Both the position numbers and the translations under genes were made by a program. The notes under the pieces are model-generated. The model did no database searches, was not told the origin of the DNA, and saw only the letters and a program-made list of their open reading frames with translations. Shown piece by piece: positions 1-8,430 of a stretch of 64,000 bases of DNA (positions are counted from its first letter, which is position 1; every line of letters starts with the position of its first letter). The DNA comes from Streptomyces liliifuscus (GTDB lineage Bacteria > Actinomycetota > Actinomycetes > Streptomycetales > Streptomycetaceae), in contig NZ_CP066831.1 in assembly GCF_016598615.1 (NCBI RefSeq), forward strand, positions 8,556,001 to 8,620,000. Direction: 5' to 3'.

Positions 1-2
1 GC

Positions 3-3000
3 GCCGAGACCCTGCCCGTGGTGATCCCGCGCGGCGCGCAGAGCCACAGCGTGCCCGCGTCGGCCGACGAGGAGTCGCAGACCTTCGAGACGAGCCGCGA
101 TCTGACGGCCCGCTGGGACTGGAACGAGCTGAAGGTCCGGCGCCGCCGCCCCTCCCTCGTCACCCCGGCCGACCTGGAGCGCCGTTCGGAGCTTTTCGTC
201 GAGGGCACGGCCAATTCCCTCCAGGCTGGCGACCAGTTGCTCTTCGTGTTCGGCGAACAGGCGGCCTCCGAGCCGAAGTTGCTGCCCGTCGCGAAGGTGC
301 GGATCGACCGGGACGACGAGATCACCGCGATCGGCCTGGCCCGGTCGGCCCCGCCCACGCTCCGGGAACTCGTCGACGAGGTACGGCGCTGGACCTCCGA
401 GCCCGAGGCGCCGGGCGACCCCGGCGACGAACCTCCCACCCCGGAGGTCCCCAACCCACGCCCGGTCAGCCGCCTCATCGAGGACTTCGACGACCAGGTC
501 CTCGCCCCGCTGCGCACCGACCTGGACGGGATCAAGACCCCGGAGAGCCTCGCGTCCCGTCTCACCGAGCCGGTGGCGCGCCTCGGTGAGGCCCAGGTCC
601 TCGCGACGCCGTACGAGGATGTCGCGGCGTGGTTCGAGCAGCTGGAGGCGGTACTCGCCGAACTGGCCGAGCGCGCATTGGAGTTGGCGCCCTCCCAGCC
701 GGTGCCGCCGACGGAGGGGCAGACCTCGACGGCGGCCTCGGTCGGCCAGGGCCAGGCGGGAGCCATCGACCACAGCCCGGCGGGAGTCATCGGCCAGGGC
801 CAGGCGGGAGCCGTCGGCCAGGTCCCGCCATCAGCCGCCGCCCCGAGTCCTTCGGCCCTCTCCGCCCCAAGCCCGACAGCCGTCGCTACCCCCGGCCCGG
901 CAGCCCCGGCCGCCGCTCCGAGCCCTACGGCCTCCGCCACCCCAGCCCTCCTGGGCCACCACGAAGCCGCCCTCCAAGCACTCGGCTCCGTCCTCCCCGC
1001 CCTCCGCGGCAAAGCCCCGGCCCCGACCACCGGCGCCGAACAGCCCCGCCGGCCGGGCGCGGACACGGCCCGGCTGCTCTCCGCCCTGAACCCCGGGCTG
1101 AGCGGCCTCTACCCGGCCTGGCGGACGGCCGCCGCCCCCGGTACCCCGGGGCTCCTGCGGGAACTCCTCGCGATGCGCGTGACCACGGCCCCCTTCGGAG
1201 CGATGGCCCCGCTCAAGCCGGTCCAGGACGACCGGGGCCGCGTCATCCGCACCGCGGACTGGCCCCTCACCGGTGCCGCCCTGGTCAGCATGCGCGTCGT
1301 GTTCGACACGGCGGGCAAGGTCCCGGTGCGCGCGGAGTTCCAGTACGTCGAGGGCAGCAGCTCCGACCAGCGCGCGGAGAACCTGCCGGTCGCGATGCCG
1401 GTCACCTTCCGCCTCGGCGCGGGCGAGGTGGACCTGTCCACCCGCGCCGGCCAGGACCGCGAGCTGAGCTGGCTCAACCGACGCCCCACCGACTCCCAGG
1501 AGCCCGGCGTCACCGCGGTCCTCCGCGAAGGCCTGCCCAACCGCACCCTCTTCGTGTCCCGCCCGGACGACGACGGCCTCGTCCACGTGGGCGTGCACAA
1601 CGGCACGTCCGAGCAGGTCGCCCTGCGGCCGGGCGTCCCGGAGCGGTTCACGCACGGCGAGTACGAGGTGAGCCTCACGTACACCGTGGGCAGTGCCGCG
1701 CCGAACGTGGAGGTGGTCATCGCGTCGAAGCCGGAGCCCACCAACCGCCGTGTTCTGCAGCTGGACCGCGTGCACGACGGCATCACGGTCGGCAGCTGGG
1801 TCGCGATCCAGCGGCCCGGCAAGGGAGTTGAGGGCGGCGTCCCGGGCGACAAGAAGCTCGCGTTCGTCACCACGAAGGTCGTGTCCGCGCGGACGGCGGC
1901 GTACACCAACTACGGCATCACCGGACGCGGCACCGAACTCGTCCTGGCCGAACCGTGGTTGGACGAGTTCGACGTCCTGCTCTCGCACATTCGCGACACC
2001 ACCGTCCACGCGGACGGCGAACCGCTGCGCCCGGCCGACGAGCCACTGGGCGAGGACGTGCACGGCAACGAGATCGAACTCGCCGAGCTGTACGACGGGT
2101 TGCGGCCGGGCCGCACACTGATCGTCGCCGGCGAGCGCAGCGACATCCCCGGCACGGCAGCCGTCCGGGCCACGGAGGTCGTCACCATCGCGGCCGCCGA
2201 CCCCGCGGTCGACCCCCAACTCCCGGGCGACCACGTCCACACGAGGCTGACGCTCACCGCGGACCTCGCGTACCGCTACCGCCGGGAGACCGTGCGGATC
2301 CTCGGCAACGTGGTCGAGGCGACCCACGGTGAGGGCCGGGACGAGCCGATCGGCAGCGGTGACTCGGACCGTACGAACCAGACGTTCGCGCTCTGGCAGT
2401 CCCCGCTCACCTGGCTCGCCGACGACAACCCCCTCGGTGCCACCCCCGTCCTGGAGGTGAGGGTCGACGGAGTGCTCTGGCACGAGGTCGACAGCCTCGC
2501 CGGGCGGGGGCCGCGCGAGCGCGTCTTCATCACCGGGACCACGGCCGACGGCCGCACCACCGTGACCTTCGGCGACGGCGTCCACGGCGCCCGTCTGCCC
2601 AGCGGCCACGAGAACATCCGCGCCCGCTACCGCTTCGGCACCGGCAGGGCCGCCAACGTGGCGGCCGGCCGCATCACCCAGGCGCTCACCCGCCCCCTCG
2701 GAGTCACTGCGGTCACCAACCCGCGCCCCGCCACGGGCGGCGCCGACGCCGACGGTCCGGGACTCACCCGGCGCACGGTCCCGCTGGCCGTCTCGGCTCT
2801 GGACCGTCTGGTCTCGGAGACCGACTACGAGGACTTCGCCCGCTCCCGGGCCGGCATCGGCCGGGCCGCCGCACGCGAACTCTTCGACGGACGGCGGCGC
2901 GTACTGCATGTGACGGTCGCGGGCACGGACGACGTGCCGATCGCCGACGACTCGGACCTCCTGCGTGCCCTGCGCGGCGCGCTCACCGAGTACGGCGACC

Positions 3001-3563
3001 CGAACCTCCCGGTCCGCGTGGACGTCCGCGAACTCGTCGCGCTTCTCGTCGCCGCGAAGGTGAAATTGGCGCCCGACCACAGCTGGCAGGTCGTCGAACC
3101 CCGCCTGCGCCAAGCACTCCTGCGCCGACTCGGCTACGAGGGAAGGGAGTTGGGGCAGCCCGCCCGCCTCTCCGACATCCTGGCCACGGCCCACCAGGTC
3201 CCCGGCGTCGACTACATGGACGTCGACGTCTTCACCGGCGTCCCCGCCTCCGCGACCGCCGAGGAACTCACCGAGCTCCTCGCGAACCCCGGCCTGCCGA
3301 AGGCATCGGTCCCGGCGCGCGGAGCCACGTACGACGAGAAGACGTACACAGTCCGCGCGAAGGACGGCGAGACGCTGTCGGCGATCTGTGCCCGGCACGG
3401 TGTCCCGCTCGCCGAACTCCTGCGCCTGAACCCCGACATCACCGACACCCGCCGCCTGGCGAAGGGCCGTTCGGTGTACGTCTTCCGCGGCATCCGCCCG
3501 GCCCAGCTCGCACTGCTGTCGCCGAAGGCCGCGGACACCCTGATTCTGACGGAGGTCAAGTGA
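3..3563 (+). CDS. Baseplate J-like assembly protein of a contractile injection / tail-like system, 5' partial
   Basis: The reading frame is open to the left edge, so the true start lies upstream; the GTG at 18 is only the first possible start inside the window. About 1,187 codons are visible. The segment around nt 2660-3060 has the look of the phage gpJ / putative baseplate assembly family, which forms the wedge of contractile tails. The C-terminus (about nt 3340-3490) carries a LysM-like peptidoglycan-binding module with the signature YTVRAKDGETLSAICARHG. Between the N-terminal part and the baseplate part lies a Pro/Ala/Ser/Gly-rich linker (about nt 680-950) that includes tandem repeats. Downstream come a tail-protein-I-like gene, a DUF6519 gene and an amidase, all +, as in Streptomyces extracellular contractile injection clusters. 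Family assignment is by recognition, not search. Confidence 0.8.
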   Translation, partial: AETLPVVIPRGAQSHSVPASADEESQTFETSRDLTARWDWNELKVRRRRPSLVTPADLERRSELFVEGTANSLQAGDQLLFVFGEQAASEPKLLPVAKVRIDRDDEITAIGLARSAPPTLRELVDEVRRWTSEPEAPGDPGDEPPTPEVPNPRPVSRLIEDFDDQVLAPLRTDLDGIKTPESLASRLTEPVARLGEAQVLATPYEDVAAWFEQLEAVLAELAERALELAPSQPVPPTEGQTSTAASVGQGQAGAIDHSPAGVIGQGQAGAVGQVPPSAAAPSPSALSAPSPTAVATPGPAAPAAAPSPTASATPALLGHHEAALQALGSVLPALRGKAPAPTTGAEQPRRPGADTARLLSALNPGLSGLYPAWRTAAAPGTPGLLRELLAMRVTTAPFGAMAPLKPVQDDRGRVIRTADWPLTGAALVSMRVVFDTAGKVPVRAEFQYVEGSSSDQRAENLPVAMPVTFRLGAGEVDLSTRAGQDRELSWLNRRPTDSQEPGVTAVLREGLPNRTLFVSRPDDDGLVHVGVHNGTSEQVALRPGVPERFTHGEYEVSLTYTVGSAAPNVEVVIASKPEPTNRRVLQLDRVHDGITVGSWVAIQRPGKGVEGGVPGDKKLAFVTTKVVSARTAAYTNYGITGRGTELVLAEPWLDEFDVLLSHIRDTTVHADGEPLRPADEPLGEDVHGNEIELAELYDGLRPGRTLIVAGERSDIPGTAAVRATEVVTIAAADPAVDPQLPGDHVHTRLTLTADLAYRYRRETVRILGNVVEATHGEGRDEPIGSGDSDRTNQTFALWQSPLTWLADDNPLGATPVLEVRVDGVLWHEVDSLAGRGPRERVFITGTTADGRTTVTFGDGVHGARLPSGHENIRARYRFGTGRAANVAAGRITQALTRPLGVTAVTNPRPATGGADADGPGLTRRTVPLAVSALDRLVSETDYEDFARSRAGIGRAAARELFDGRRRVLHVTVAGTDDVPIADDSDLLRALRGALTEYGDPNLPVRVDVRELVALLVAAKVKLAPDHSWQVVEPRLRQALLRRLGYEGRELGQPARLSDILATAHQVPGVDYMDVDVFTGVPASATAEELTELLANPGLPKASVPARGATYDEKTYTVRAKDGETLSAICARHGVPLAELLRLNPDITDTRRLAKGRSVYVFRGIRPAQLALLSPKAADTLILTEVK
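742..831 (+). repeat. 24-bp tandem repeat inside the baseplate J-like gene
   Basis: About three and a half units of 24 bp. A 23-bp stretch beginning TCGGCCAGGGCCAGGCGGG is exact at 742-764 and 790-812. The repeat encodes 8-residue units (GQGQAGAI, DHSPAGVI, GQGQAGAV) in a flexible linker, so unit gain or loss would keep the frame. Confidence 0.8.
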
Positions 3564-3601
3564 TGTCCCGGGACACCCAGTTCGAAACGGAGGCCGTGTG
3601 A
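3563..3601 (+). other. 12-codon minicistron wedged between two tail genes
   Basis: ATG at 3563 overlaps the stop of the upstream gene (TGATG), and the TGA at 3599-3601 overlaps the ATG of the next gene in the same way. A GGAGG lies 7 nt before each ATG. The 12 codons read MSRDTQFETEAV. The two junctions are near-copies of each other (acggagg, 5 nt, tgatgtcc, 1 nt, ggga), so this looks like a duplicated start region or the remnant of a deleted gene. It may still pass ribosomes from one gene to the next. No function can be assigned. Confidence 0.5.
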
Positions 3602-5742
3602 TGTCCAGGGAACCGGACGGACTCGCCGAGCTGCTGCCCCAGTGGCACCGGCTGCGCGACGCCCAGGAGGGCGAACCGCTGCGCGCCCTGCTCGCCGTCA
3701 TGGCCGAGCAACTCGACCTCGTACGCGACGGAGTCGAGCAGGGCTACGAGGACCTGTTCGTCGAGACGGCGGCCCCCTGGGTGCTGCCGTACCTCGGCGA
3801 CCTCGTGGGCTACCGAACCCTGCCGGGCTACGAGCGCGTTCTCACCACCGGTCTGCGGGGCGGGAGTTCGGCCGCGCTCACCGAGGCCGTCGCACCGCGC
3901 CGCGATGTCGCCGCGACCGTCGCCAACCGCCGCCGCAAGGGCACCCTCCACCTCCTCGAAGAACTCTCCGAGCGGGTCGCGGACTGGCCCGCACGCGCCG
4001 TCGAACTCTCCCGACACGTCTCCCACCACCAGCCCGTGAAGCTGTACGGGACCGGCGGCGCCGAGCGAGGGACCCGCGGCCGTACGGTCGACCTCAGGGA
4101 CAACTCGGCACTCGACCTGGCGGGCGGCCCCTTCGGCGCGGTGGCCCGCTCGGTCGACGTACGCCGGGCCGACTCCCGTCACCGACAAGGGGGTTGGACC
4201 CCGGCGGGCGTCGGGCTCTTCGTATGGCGGCTGAAGGCGTACTCGCTGACGTCCTCACCGGCGTACTGCGTCGACCGGGCCCGCAACCTCTACACCTTCT
4301 CGATCCTGGGCAGCGACACCCCGCTGGTCACCAAGCCGGTCCCGGAGCCGTCGCCCACCCACATCGCGACCATCGACAACGTCCCGGCCCTCATCCGCCG
4401 CCGTCAGCTCCACGACCGCCTCGCCGACTACTACGGCCCCGGCAAGAGCTTCGTCATCCGGCGCGACGGCGAGGACCGGCCCGTACCGCCCTCCGACATC
4501 GTGGTCGCCGACCTGTCGGACTGGCGCTACCGGCCCAAGCGCGGCCAGGTCGCCGTCGACCCGGAGCTCGGCCGGATCGCCTTCGGCGCCCGCACCGCGC
4601 CCCGCAAGGGCGTCTGGGTCGACTACCACTACGCGTTCGGCGCCGACATGGGCGGCGGCGAGTACGTACGGGACCGCGAACCGCGTCCGGACGCCACCGT
4701 GTTCCGGGTCGGCCCCGGCGAGACGTACCGGCAGATCATGGACGCCTACCGGGCCTGGCAGAACGACCGCCGGGCGGGCCGCTGCGGTCCCGAGGGCGTC
4801 ATCGAGATCACCCACAGCGGTGCCTACCAGGAGCAGTTGGACTTCGACCTCGACCCGGGCGACCGCTTGGAACTGCGCGCGGCCGAGGGCACCCGGCCCG
4901 TGATCCGTCTCCTCGACTGGTACAGCAACCGCCCCGACGCCCTCAACATCCGTGCGGTGTCGGAGGATTGCGCCCCCGGCGAGCGCCCGCGGATCGTGCT
5001 CGACGGGCTGCTCGTGGCGGGCCGCGGCATCAACGTCACGGGTCCGATGGGCGCCGTCGTCGTACGCCACTCGACGCTGGTGCCCGGCTGGTCGCTGGAG
5101 CCGGAGTGCGACCCGCACTCGCCCGAGGAGCCGAGCATCGTCCTGGAGCGCACCACCGCGTGCCTCCAGGTCGAGCACAGCATCCTTGGCACGATCGAGG
5201 TCATCGGCGACGAGGTCTCCGAGGAACCCCTCGACATCCACCTCCGCGACAGCGTCCTCGACGCCACCGCCGACGACCGCGAGGCCCTCTCCGCCCCCGA
5301 CTGCCGGCACGCCCACGCCGTCCTGCACCTGCACCGCACGACCGTCATCGGCGAGATCCACACACACGCGGTCCGGATCGCCGAGAACTCCGTCTTCACC
5401 GGACGCCTCCACGTGGCCCGCCGAGGCATCGGCTGCATCCGCTTCTCGTACGTGCCCACCGGGTCCCGTACGCCACGCCGCTTCCGCTGCCAGCCGGACC
5501 TGGTCGGCCCCGAACAGGCCGACCGCGTAAGGCCGTTGTTCACCTCCCAGCGCTACGGGACGCCCTGGTACGCGCTGTTGGCCGACAGTTGCGCCGAGGA
5601 GATCAGGCGCGGCGCGGAGGACGGGGCCGAACTGGGCGCCTTCCACGACCTGTACCGGCCGCAGCGCGAGGACAGCCTGCGGGCACGGCTCGCGGAGTAC
5701 ACGCCCGCGGGGACGGACGCGGGGATCTTCTTCGTGACCTGA
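3601..5742 (+). CDS. Tail protein I-like baseplate protein with beta-helix-like C-terminal half
   Basis: 713 aa from ATG 3601, which has an AACGGAGG ribosome site 7 nt upstream; an in-frame GTG at 3598 would add one residue. Residues 1-110 resemble the phage P2 gpI / tail protein I family (PWVLPYLGDLVGYRTLPGY), which joins the baseplate J-like protein in contractile tails. Residues about 400-640 contain repeated short strands around VLDGLLVAGRGINVTG, VVVRHSTLVPGW and RIAENSVFTGRLHVAR, reminiscent of right-handed beta-helix folds used in fibre or spike proteins; that reading is an inference. The gene overlaps the preceding minicistron by 1 nt and lies directly after the J-like gene, which fits a baseplate operon. 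No signal peptide is visible, as expected for a cytoplasmically assembled particle. Confidence 0.72.
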   Translation: MSREPDGLAELLPQWHRLRDAQEGEPLRALLAVMAEQLDLVRDGVEQGYEDLFVETAAPWVLPYLGDLVGYRTLPGYERVLTTGLRGGSSAALTEAVAPRRDVAATVANRRRKGTLHLLEELSERVADWPARAVELSRHVSHHQPVKLYGTGGAERGTRGRTVDLRDNSALDLAGGPFGAVARSVDVRRADSRHRQGGWTPAGVGLFVWRLKAYSLTSSPAYCVDRARNLYTFSILGSDTPLVTKPVPEPSPTHIATIDNVPALIRRRQLHDRLADYYGPGKSFVIRRDGEDRPVPPSDIVVADLSDWRYRPKRGQVAVDPELGRIAFGARTAPRKGVWVDYHYAFGADMGGGEYVRDREPRPDATVFRVGPGETYRQIMDAYRAWQNDRRAGRCGPEGVIEITHSGAYQEQLDFDLDPGDRLELRAAEGTRPVIRLLDWYSNRPDALNIRAVSEDCAPGERPRIVLDGLLVAGRGINVTGPMGAVVVRHSTLVPGWSLEPECDPHSPEEPSIVLERTTACLQVEHSILGTIEVIGDEVSEEPLDIHLRDSVLDATADDREALSAPDCRHAHAVLHLHRTTVIGEIHTHAVRIAENSVFTGRLHVARRGIGCIRFSYVPTGSRTPRRFRCQPDLVGPEQADRVRPLFTSQRYGTPWYALLADSCAEEIRRGAEDGAELGAFHDLYRPQREDSLRARLAEYTPAGTDAGIFFVT

Positions 5743-5754
5743 CCTGACCTGACC
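5735..5754 (+). repeat. Pentanucleotide (TGACC)4 repeat across a stop codon
   Basis: Four perfect TGACC units. The stop codon of the tail-I-like gene (5740-5742) is in the second unit. Because a stop already lies at the start of the run, slippage would not change the protein. Confidence 0.8.
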
Positions 5755-5832
5755 TGGCCCCCTCCCGGCCCCACGCGCACCCGACGCGCCCCAGAACCCG
5801 CACGCAATTCCTGAACCAGGGGGATCCCCTTC

Positions 5833-7428
5833 ATGCACGCAGACCTCTCCCGCTCCACGTTCCGCCCGGAGCGGCACTACTCCGCGGTCATCGCCCAGCA
5901 GGGCCGCGTCCAGCTCGACGCCGACGCCAACGAGCAGACCGCGATCCAACTCCACCAGGCCCGCGCGCTCACCGCCGACCTGATCGGCCCGCACGGCGGC
6001 CCGCGCGACGCCGCCGGCTTCCGTATCGAGTACGTCGGCGGCAGGCACGACATCGACACCCTCCACATCCACGGCGGCCGCTACTACGTCGACGGCATCC
6101 TGTGCGACGCGAACCGCCCGGCCCCCGGCGTCCCCGTACCGGACGAGGACGACGACGAGCAGGAGAAGGAGAGGGCGCAGGACACCGCGCAACCACCCGC
6201 CCACTGGACCTACTGGGACCAGCCCGACGGTCACCGGGACCCCGAGAAGCCCGGCGACCGGCTGCCCTCGCCCGCCCAGGCCCCGTTCGTCGTCTACCTC
6301 CAGGTGTGGGAACGCTCGGTCACCGCGGCCGAGGACCCGGCGCTGCGCGAGGTCGCGCTCGGCGCGGCCATGCCGGACACCGCCGCCCGCGCCAAGGTCG
6401 TCTGGCAGGTCCTGCCGCTGGCCCTCGACGAGTTGGAGATCGAGGAGAGCGAGCCGTCCAGGGAGGTGGTCCGCGCGGCCTTCGCGCGCTGGGCGCAGAA
6501 GCAGGCCGCGCCCTCGGCCCGCCTCGCCGCCCGCGCCGAACGGCCCGACCACGCCGACGAGGACCCCTGCCTGGTCAAGCCGGACTCCCGCTACCGCGGC
6601 CCCGAGAACCAGCTGTACCGCGTGGAGGTCCACGAGGGCGGCACGGCGGGCGAGGGGACCAGGGGCAGCGAGCCGAAGGGCGCCACCTTCAAGTGGTCCC
6701 GCGAGAACGGCTCCGTGGTCTTCCCGGTCGACGAACTCGACGGCACCTGGGTCCAGTTGGCGTCCCTCGGTCATGACGACAAGCTCGACCTGGACGTCGG
6801 CGACCGGGTGGAGTTCACCGACACCGCGTACGCCTCCCGCCTCGAACCCCTCCCGCTGCTGAGGGTCGAGGAACTGGACCTGCCCGGCCGCCGCGTACGC
6901 CTGTCCGCCGAGCCGGAGCCGGGCGTCGGACGTCTGCCGCACCTGCACCCGTTCCTGCGCCGCTGGGACCACCACGAGGGCCCGAGGCGCAAGGGCCGCT
7001 CAACCGCCCTGCGGGGAGGGGCGGTTCCCGTCACCGAGGGGGAGTGGCTGCCCCTGGAGGACGGTGTCAAGGTCTACTTCGCCAAGGGCGGCACGTACCG
7101 CACCGGCGACCACTGGATCGTCCCCGCCCGGACGGCCACCGGCAGCGTCGAGTGGCCGGTCGACCCGGCGCGCCGCCCGCTGCTGCAGGGCCCGGCGGGC
7201 ATCGCCCGCCACTTCGCGCCGCTCGCCCTGGTGAAGGGCGAGGGGGAGGCCCTGGACCTGCGGCTCGCCTTCGGCCCGCTCGCCAGCAGCATCCCGGCGG
7301 CGGACGAGGCGACGCTCGCGGCGGAGACCCGGGCGCGACAGGAGGAACAGGCGGCCGAGGCCGACCCCTCCGGCGGGAGGTCGCAGACCACCGCCGAGGC
7401 GGAGGCAGCCGTGGAAGGAGACAAGTAA
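5833..7428 (+). CDS. DUF6519 domain protein of the injection-system cluster
   Basis: 531 aa. The N-terminus (STFRPERHYSAVIAQQGRVQ then LDADANEQ) is the hallmark of DUF6519 proteins, which recur in Streptomyces contractile-injection and tail-like clusters; their biochemical role is not established. Residues about 100-114 form an acidic stretch (PDEDDDEQEKE) and the last 40 residues are Glu/Ala-rich, both likely disordered. The central part has many short beta-type segments (YRVEVHEGG, ATFKWSRENGSVVF), suggesting a structural or fibre-associated protein. A G-rich run (AGGGGGA) lies about 10 nt upstream of the ATG. The stop TAA overlaps the ATG of the amidase gene by one base, implying coupled translation. 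No signal peptide. Confidence 0.7.
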   Translation: MHADLSRSTFRPERHYSAVIAQQGRVQLDADANEQTAIQLHQARALTADLIGPHGGPRDAAGFRIEYVGGRHDIDTLHIHGGRYYVDGILCDANRPAPGVPVPDEDDDEQEKERAQDTAQPPAHWTYWDQPDGHRDPEKPGDRLPSPAQAPFVVYLQVWERSVTAAEDPALREVALGAAMPDTAARAKVVWQVLPLALDELEIEESEPSREVVRAAFARWAQKQAAPSARLAARAERPDHADEDPCLVKPDSRYRGPENQLYRVEVHEGGTAGEGTRGSEPKGATFKWSRENGSVVFPVDELDGTWVQLASLGHDDKLDLDVGDRVEFTDTAYASRLEPLPLLRVEELDLPGRRVRLSAEPEPGVGRLPHLHPFLRRWDHHEGPRRKGRSTALRGGAVPVTEGEWLPLEDGVKVYFAKGGTYRTGDHWIVPARTATGSVEWPVDPARRPLLQGPAGIARHFAPLALVKGEGEALDLRLAFGPLASSIPAADEATLAAETRARQEEQAAEADPSGGRSQTTAEAEAAVEGDK

Positions 7429-8321
7429 TGGCGAAGCCCCTGACCGCGTCCAAGCTGGTGGAGATCCTGCGCGCTGAGGGCCTCACGGTCCACGAGGTGC
7501 GCAACTGGCGCCGCCACAACCGCAATTCGAAGGGGCCCTGGGGTCCGATGAACGGTGTGATGATCCACCACACCGTCACCTCCGGCACCGCCGCCTCCGT
7601 CGACATCTGCTACGACGGCTACTCGGGCCTGCCCGGACCCCTGTGCCACGGAGTCATCGACAAGAAGGGCCAGGTCCACCTCGTCGGCAACGGCCGCGCC
7701 AACCACGCGGGCCTCGGCGACGGCGACGTCCTGCGCGCGGTGGTCAACGAGACGAGACTGCCGTCCGACAACGAGGCCGACACCGACGGCAACCGCCACT
7801 TCTACGGCTTCGAGTGCATCAACCTCGGCAACGGCAGGGACCCCTGGCCCGAGGCCCAGAAGGAGGCCATCGAGAAGGTCTCCGCCGCGATCTGCCGCGC
7901 CCACGGCTGGACCGAGCGCTCCGTCATCGGCCACAAGGAGTGGCAGCCGGGCAAGACGGACCCGCGCGGCTTCACGATGGACGGCATGCGCAAGCGCATA
8001 GCCGAACGGCTGCGCGGCAAGGGCGACAGCGGCAAGCCCGCCCCCGACCCGAAGCCCGCGCCCAGGCCCTCGTACGAGCCCTTCCCGGGCGGCGGCTTCT
8101 TCCACATCGGCCAGAAGTCCGCCGTCATCACGGCCATGGGCCGCCGTCTCGTCGCCGAGGGCTGCGGTCGCTACGAGTCCGGCCCCAGCCCCGACTGGAC
8201 CGAGGCCGACCGCAAGTCCTACGCGGCCTGGCAACAGAAACAAGGCTTCAAGGGCAAGGACGCGGACGGCATCCCCGGCAAGGTCACCTGGGACGCCCTG
8301 AAGGTACCCGCGCCCCGTTAG
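7428..8321 (+). CDS. N-acetylmuramoyl-L-alanine amidase with C-terminal peptidoglycan-binding domain, no signal peptide
   Basis: 297 aa from ATG 7428, with GAAGGAG 7 nt upstream and a TAATG overlap with the previous gene; longer upstream frames lack support. Residues 30-195 match the amidase_2 / PGRP fold: MIHHTV with a Zn-ligand His, a central GNGRANHAG loop and the late GHKEWQPGKTDP segment holding the second His and catalytic Lys/Asp. This enzyme class cuts the amide bond between muramic acid and the stem peptide. A Pro/Lys linker (about 205-225) leads to a peptidoglycan-binding-like domain ending in FKGKDADGIPGKVTWDALK. There is no export signal, so the enzyme should stay in the cytoplasm unless released by lysis or loaded on the particle. 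It is the last + gene of the cluster. Confidence 0.82.
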   Translation: MAKPLTASKLVEILRAEGLTVHEVRNWRRHNRNSKGPWGPMNGVMIHHTVTSGTAASVDICYDGYSGLPGPLCHGVIDKKGQVHLVGNGRANHAGLGDGDVLRAVVNETRLPSDNEADTDGNRHFYGFECINLGNGRDPWPEAQKEAIEKVSAAICRAHGWTERSVIGHKEWQPGKTDPRGFTMDGMRKRIAERLRGKGDSGKPAPDPKPAPRPSYEPFPGGGFFHIGQKSAVITAMGRRLVAEGCGRYESGPSPDWTEADRKSYAAWQQKQGFKGKDADGIPGKVTWDALKVPAPR

Positions 8322-8331
8322 GGGCGCCCTC

Positions 8332-8353
8332 CAGGGGCGCGGGGAACTGCGCG
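8332..8353 (+). repeat. Dispersed Streptomyces intergenic repeat, single arm
   Basis: Contains GGGGCGCGGGGAACTGCG, the same core as both arms of the large inverted repeat at 43093-43172. Here only one arm is present, just after the amidase stop. Confidence 0.7.
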
Positions 8354-8372
8354 ATCAGCCACATCCGACCCG

Positions 8373-8430
8373 CGGCCGCCGTACGACCCCAGCGGAGTGC
8401 TCACGCTCCGCTGGGCGGATACGGCGGCCG
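8373..8430. terminator. Bidirectional stem-loop between convergent amidase and M1 peptidase genes
   Basis: An 11-bp outer stem (8373-8383 with 8420-8430) and a 10-bp inner stem (8388-8397 with 8406-8415) are separated by a symmetric 4x4 internal loop. The structure overlaps the last codons of the M1 gene. No U-tract, as is common in Streptomyces. Confidence 0.65.

Noticed and set aside
831-3701. 956-codon - strand ORF opposite the baseplate gene
   Set aside because: Composition is Arg/Gly/Val-rich with no motifs; it is the shadow of a well-supported + gene in high-GC DNA.
5735-5754. Phase-variable repeat at the end of the tail-I-like gene
   Set aside because: The stop codon lies within the second unit, so slippage would not alter the product.
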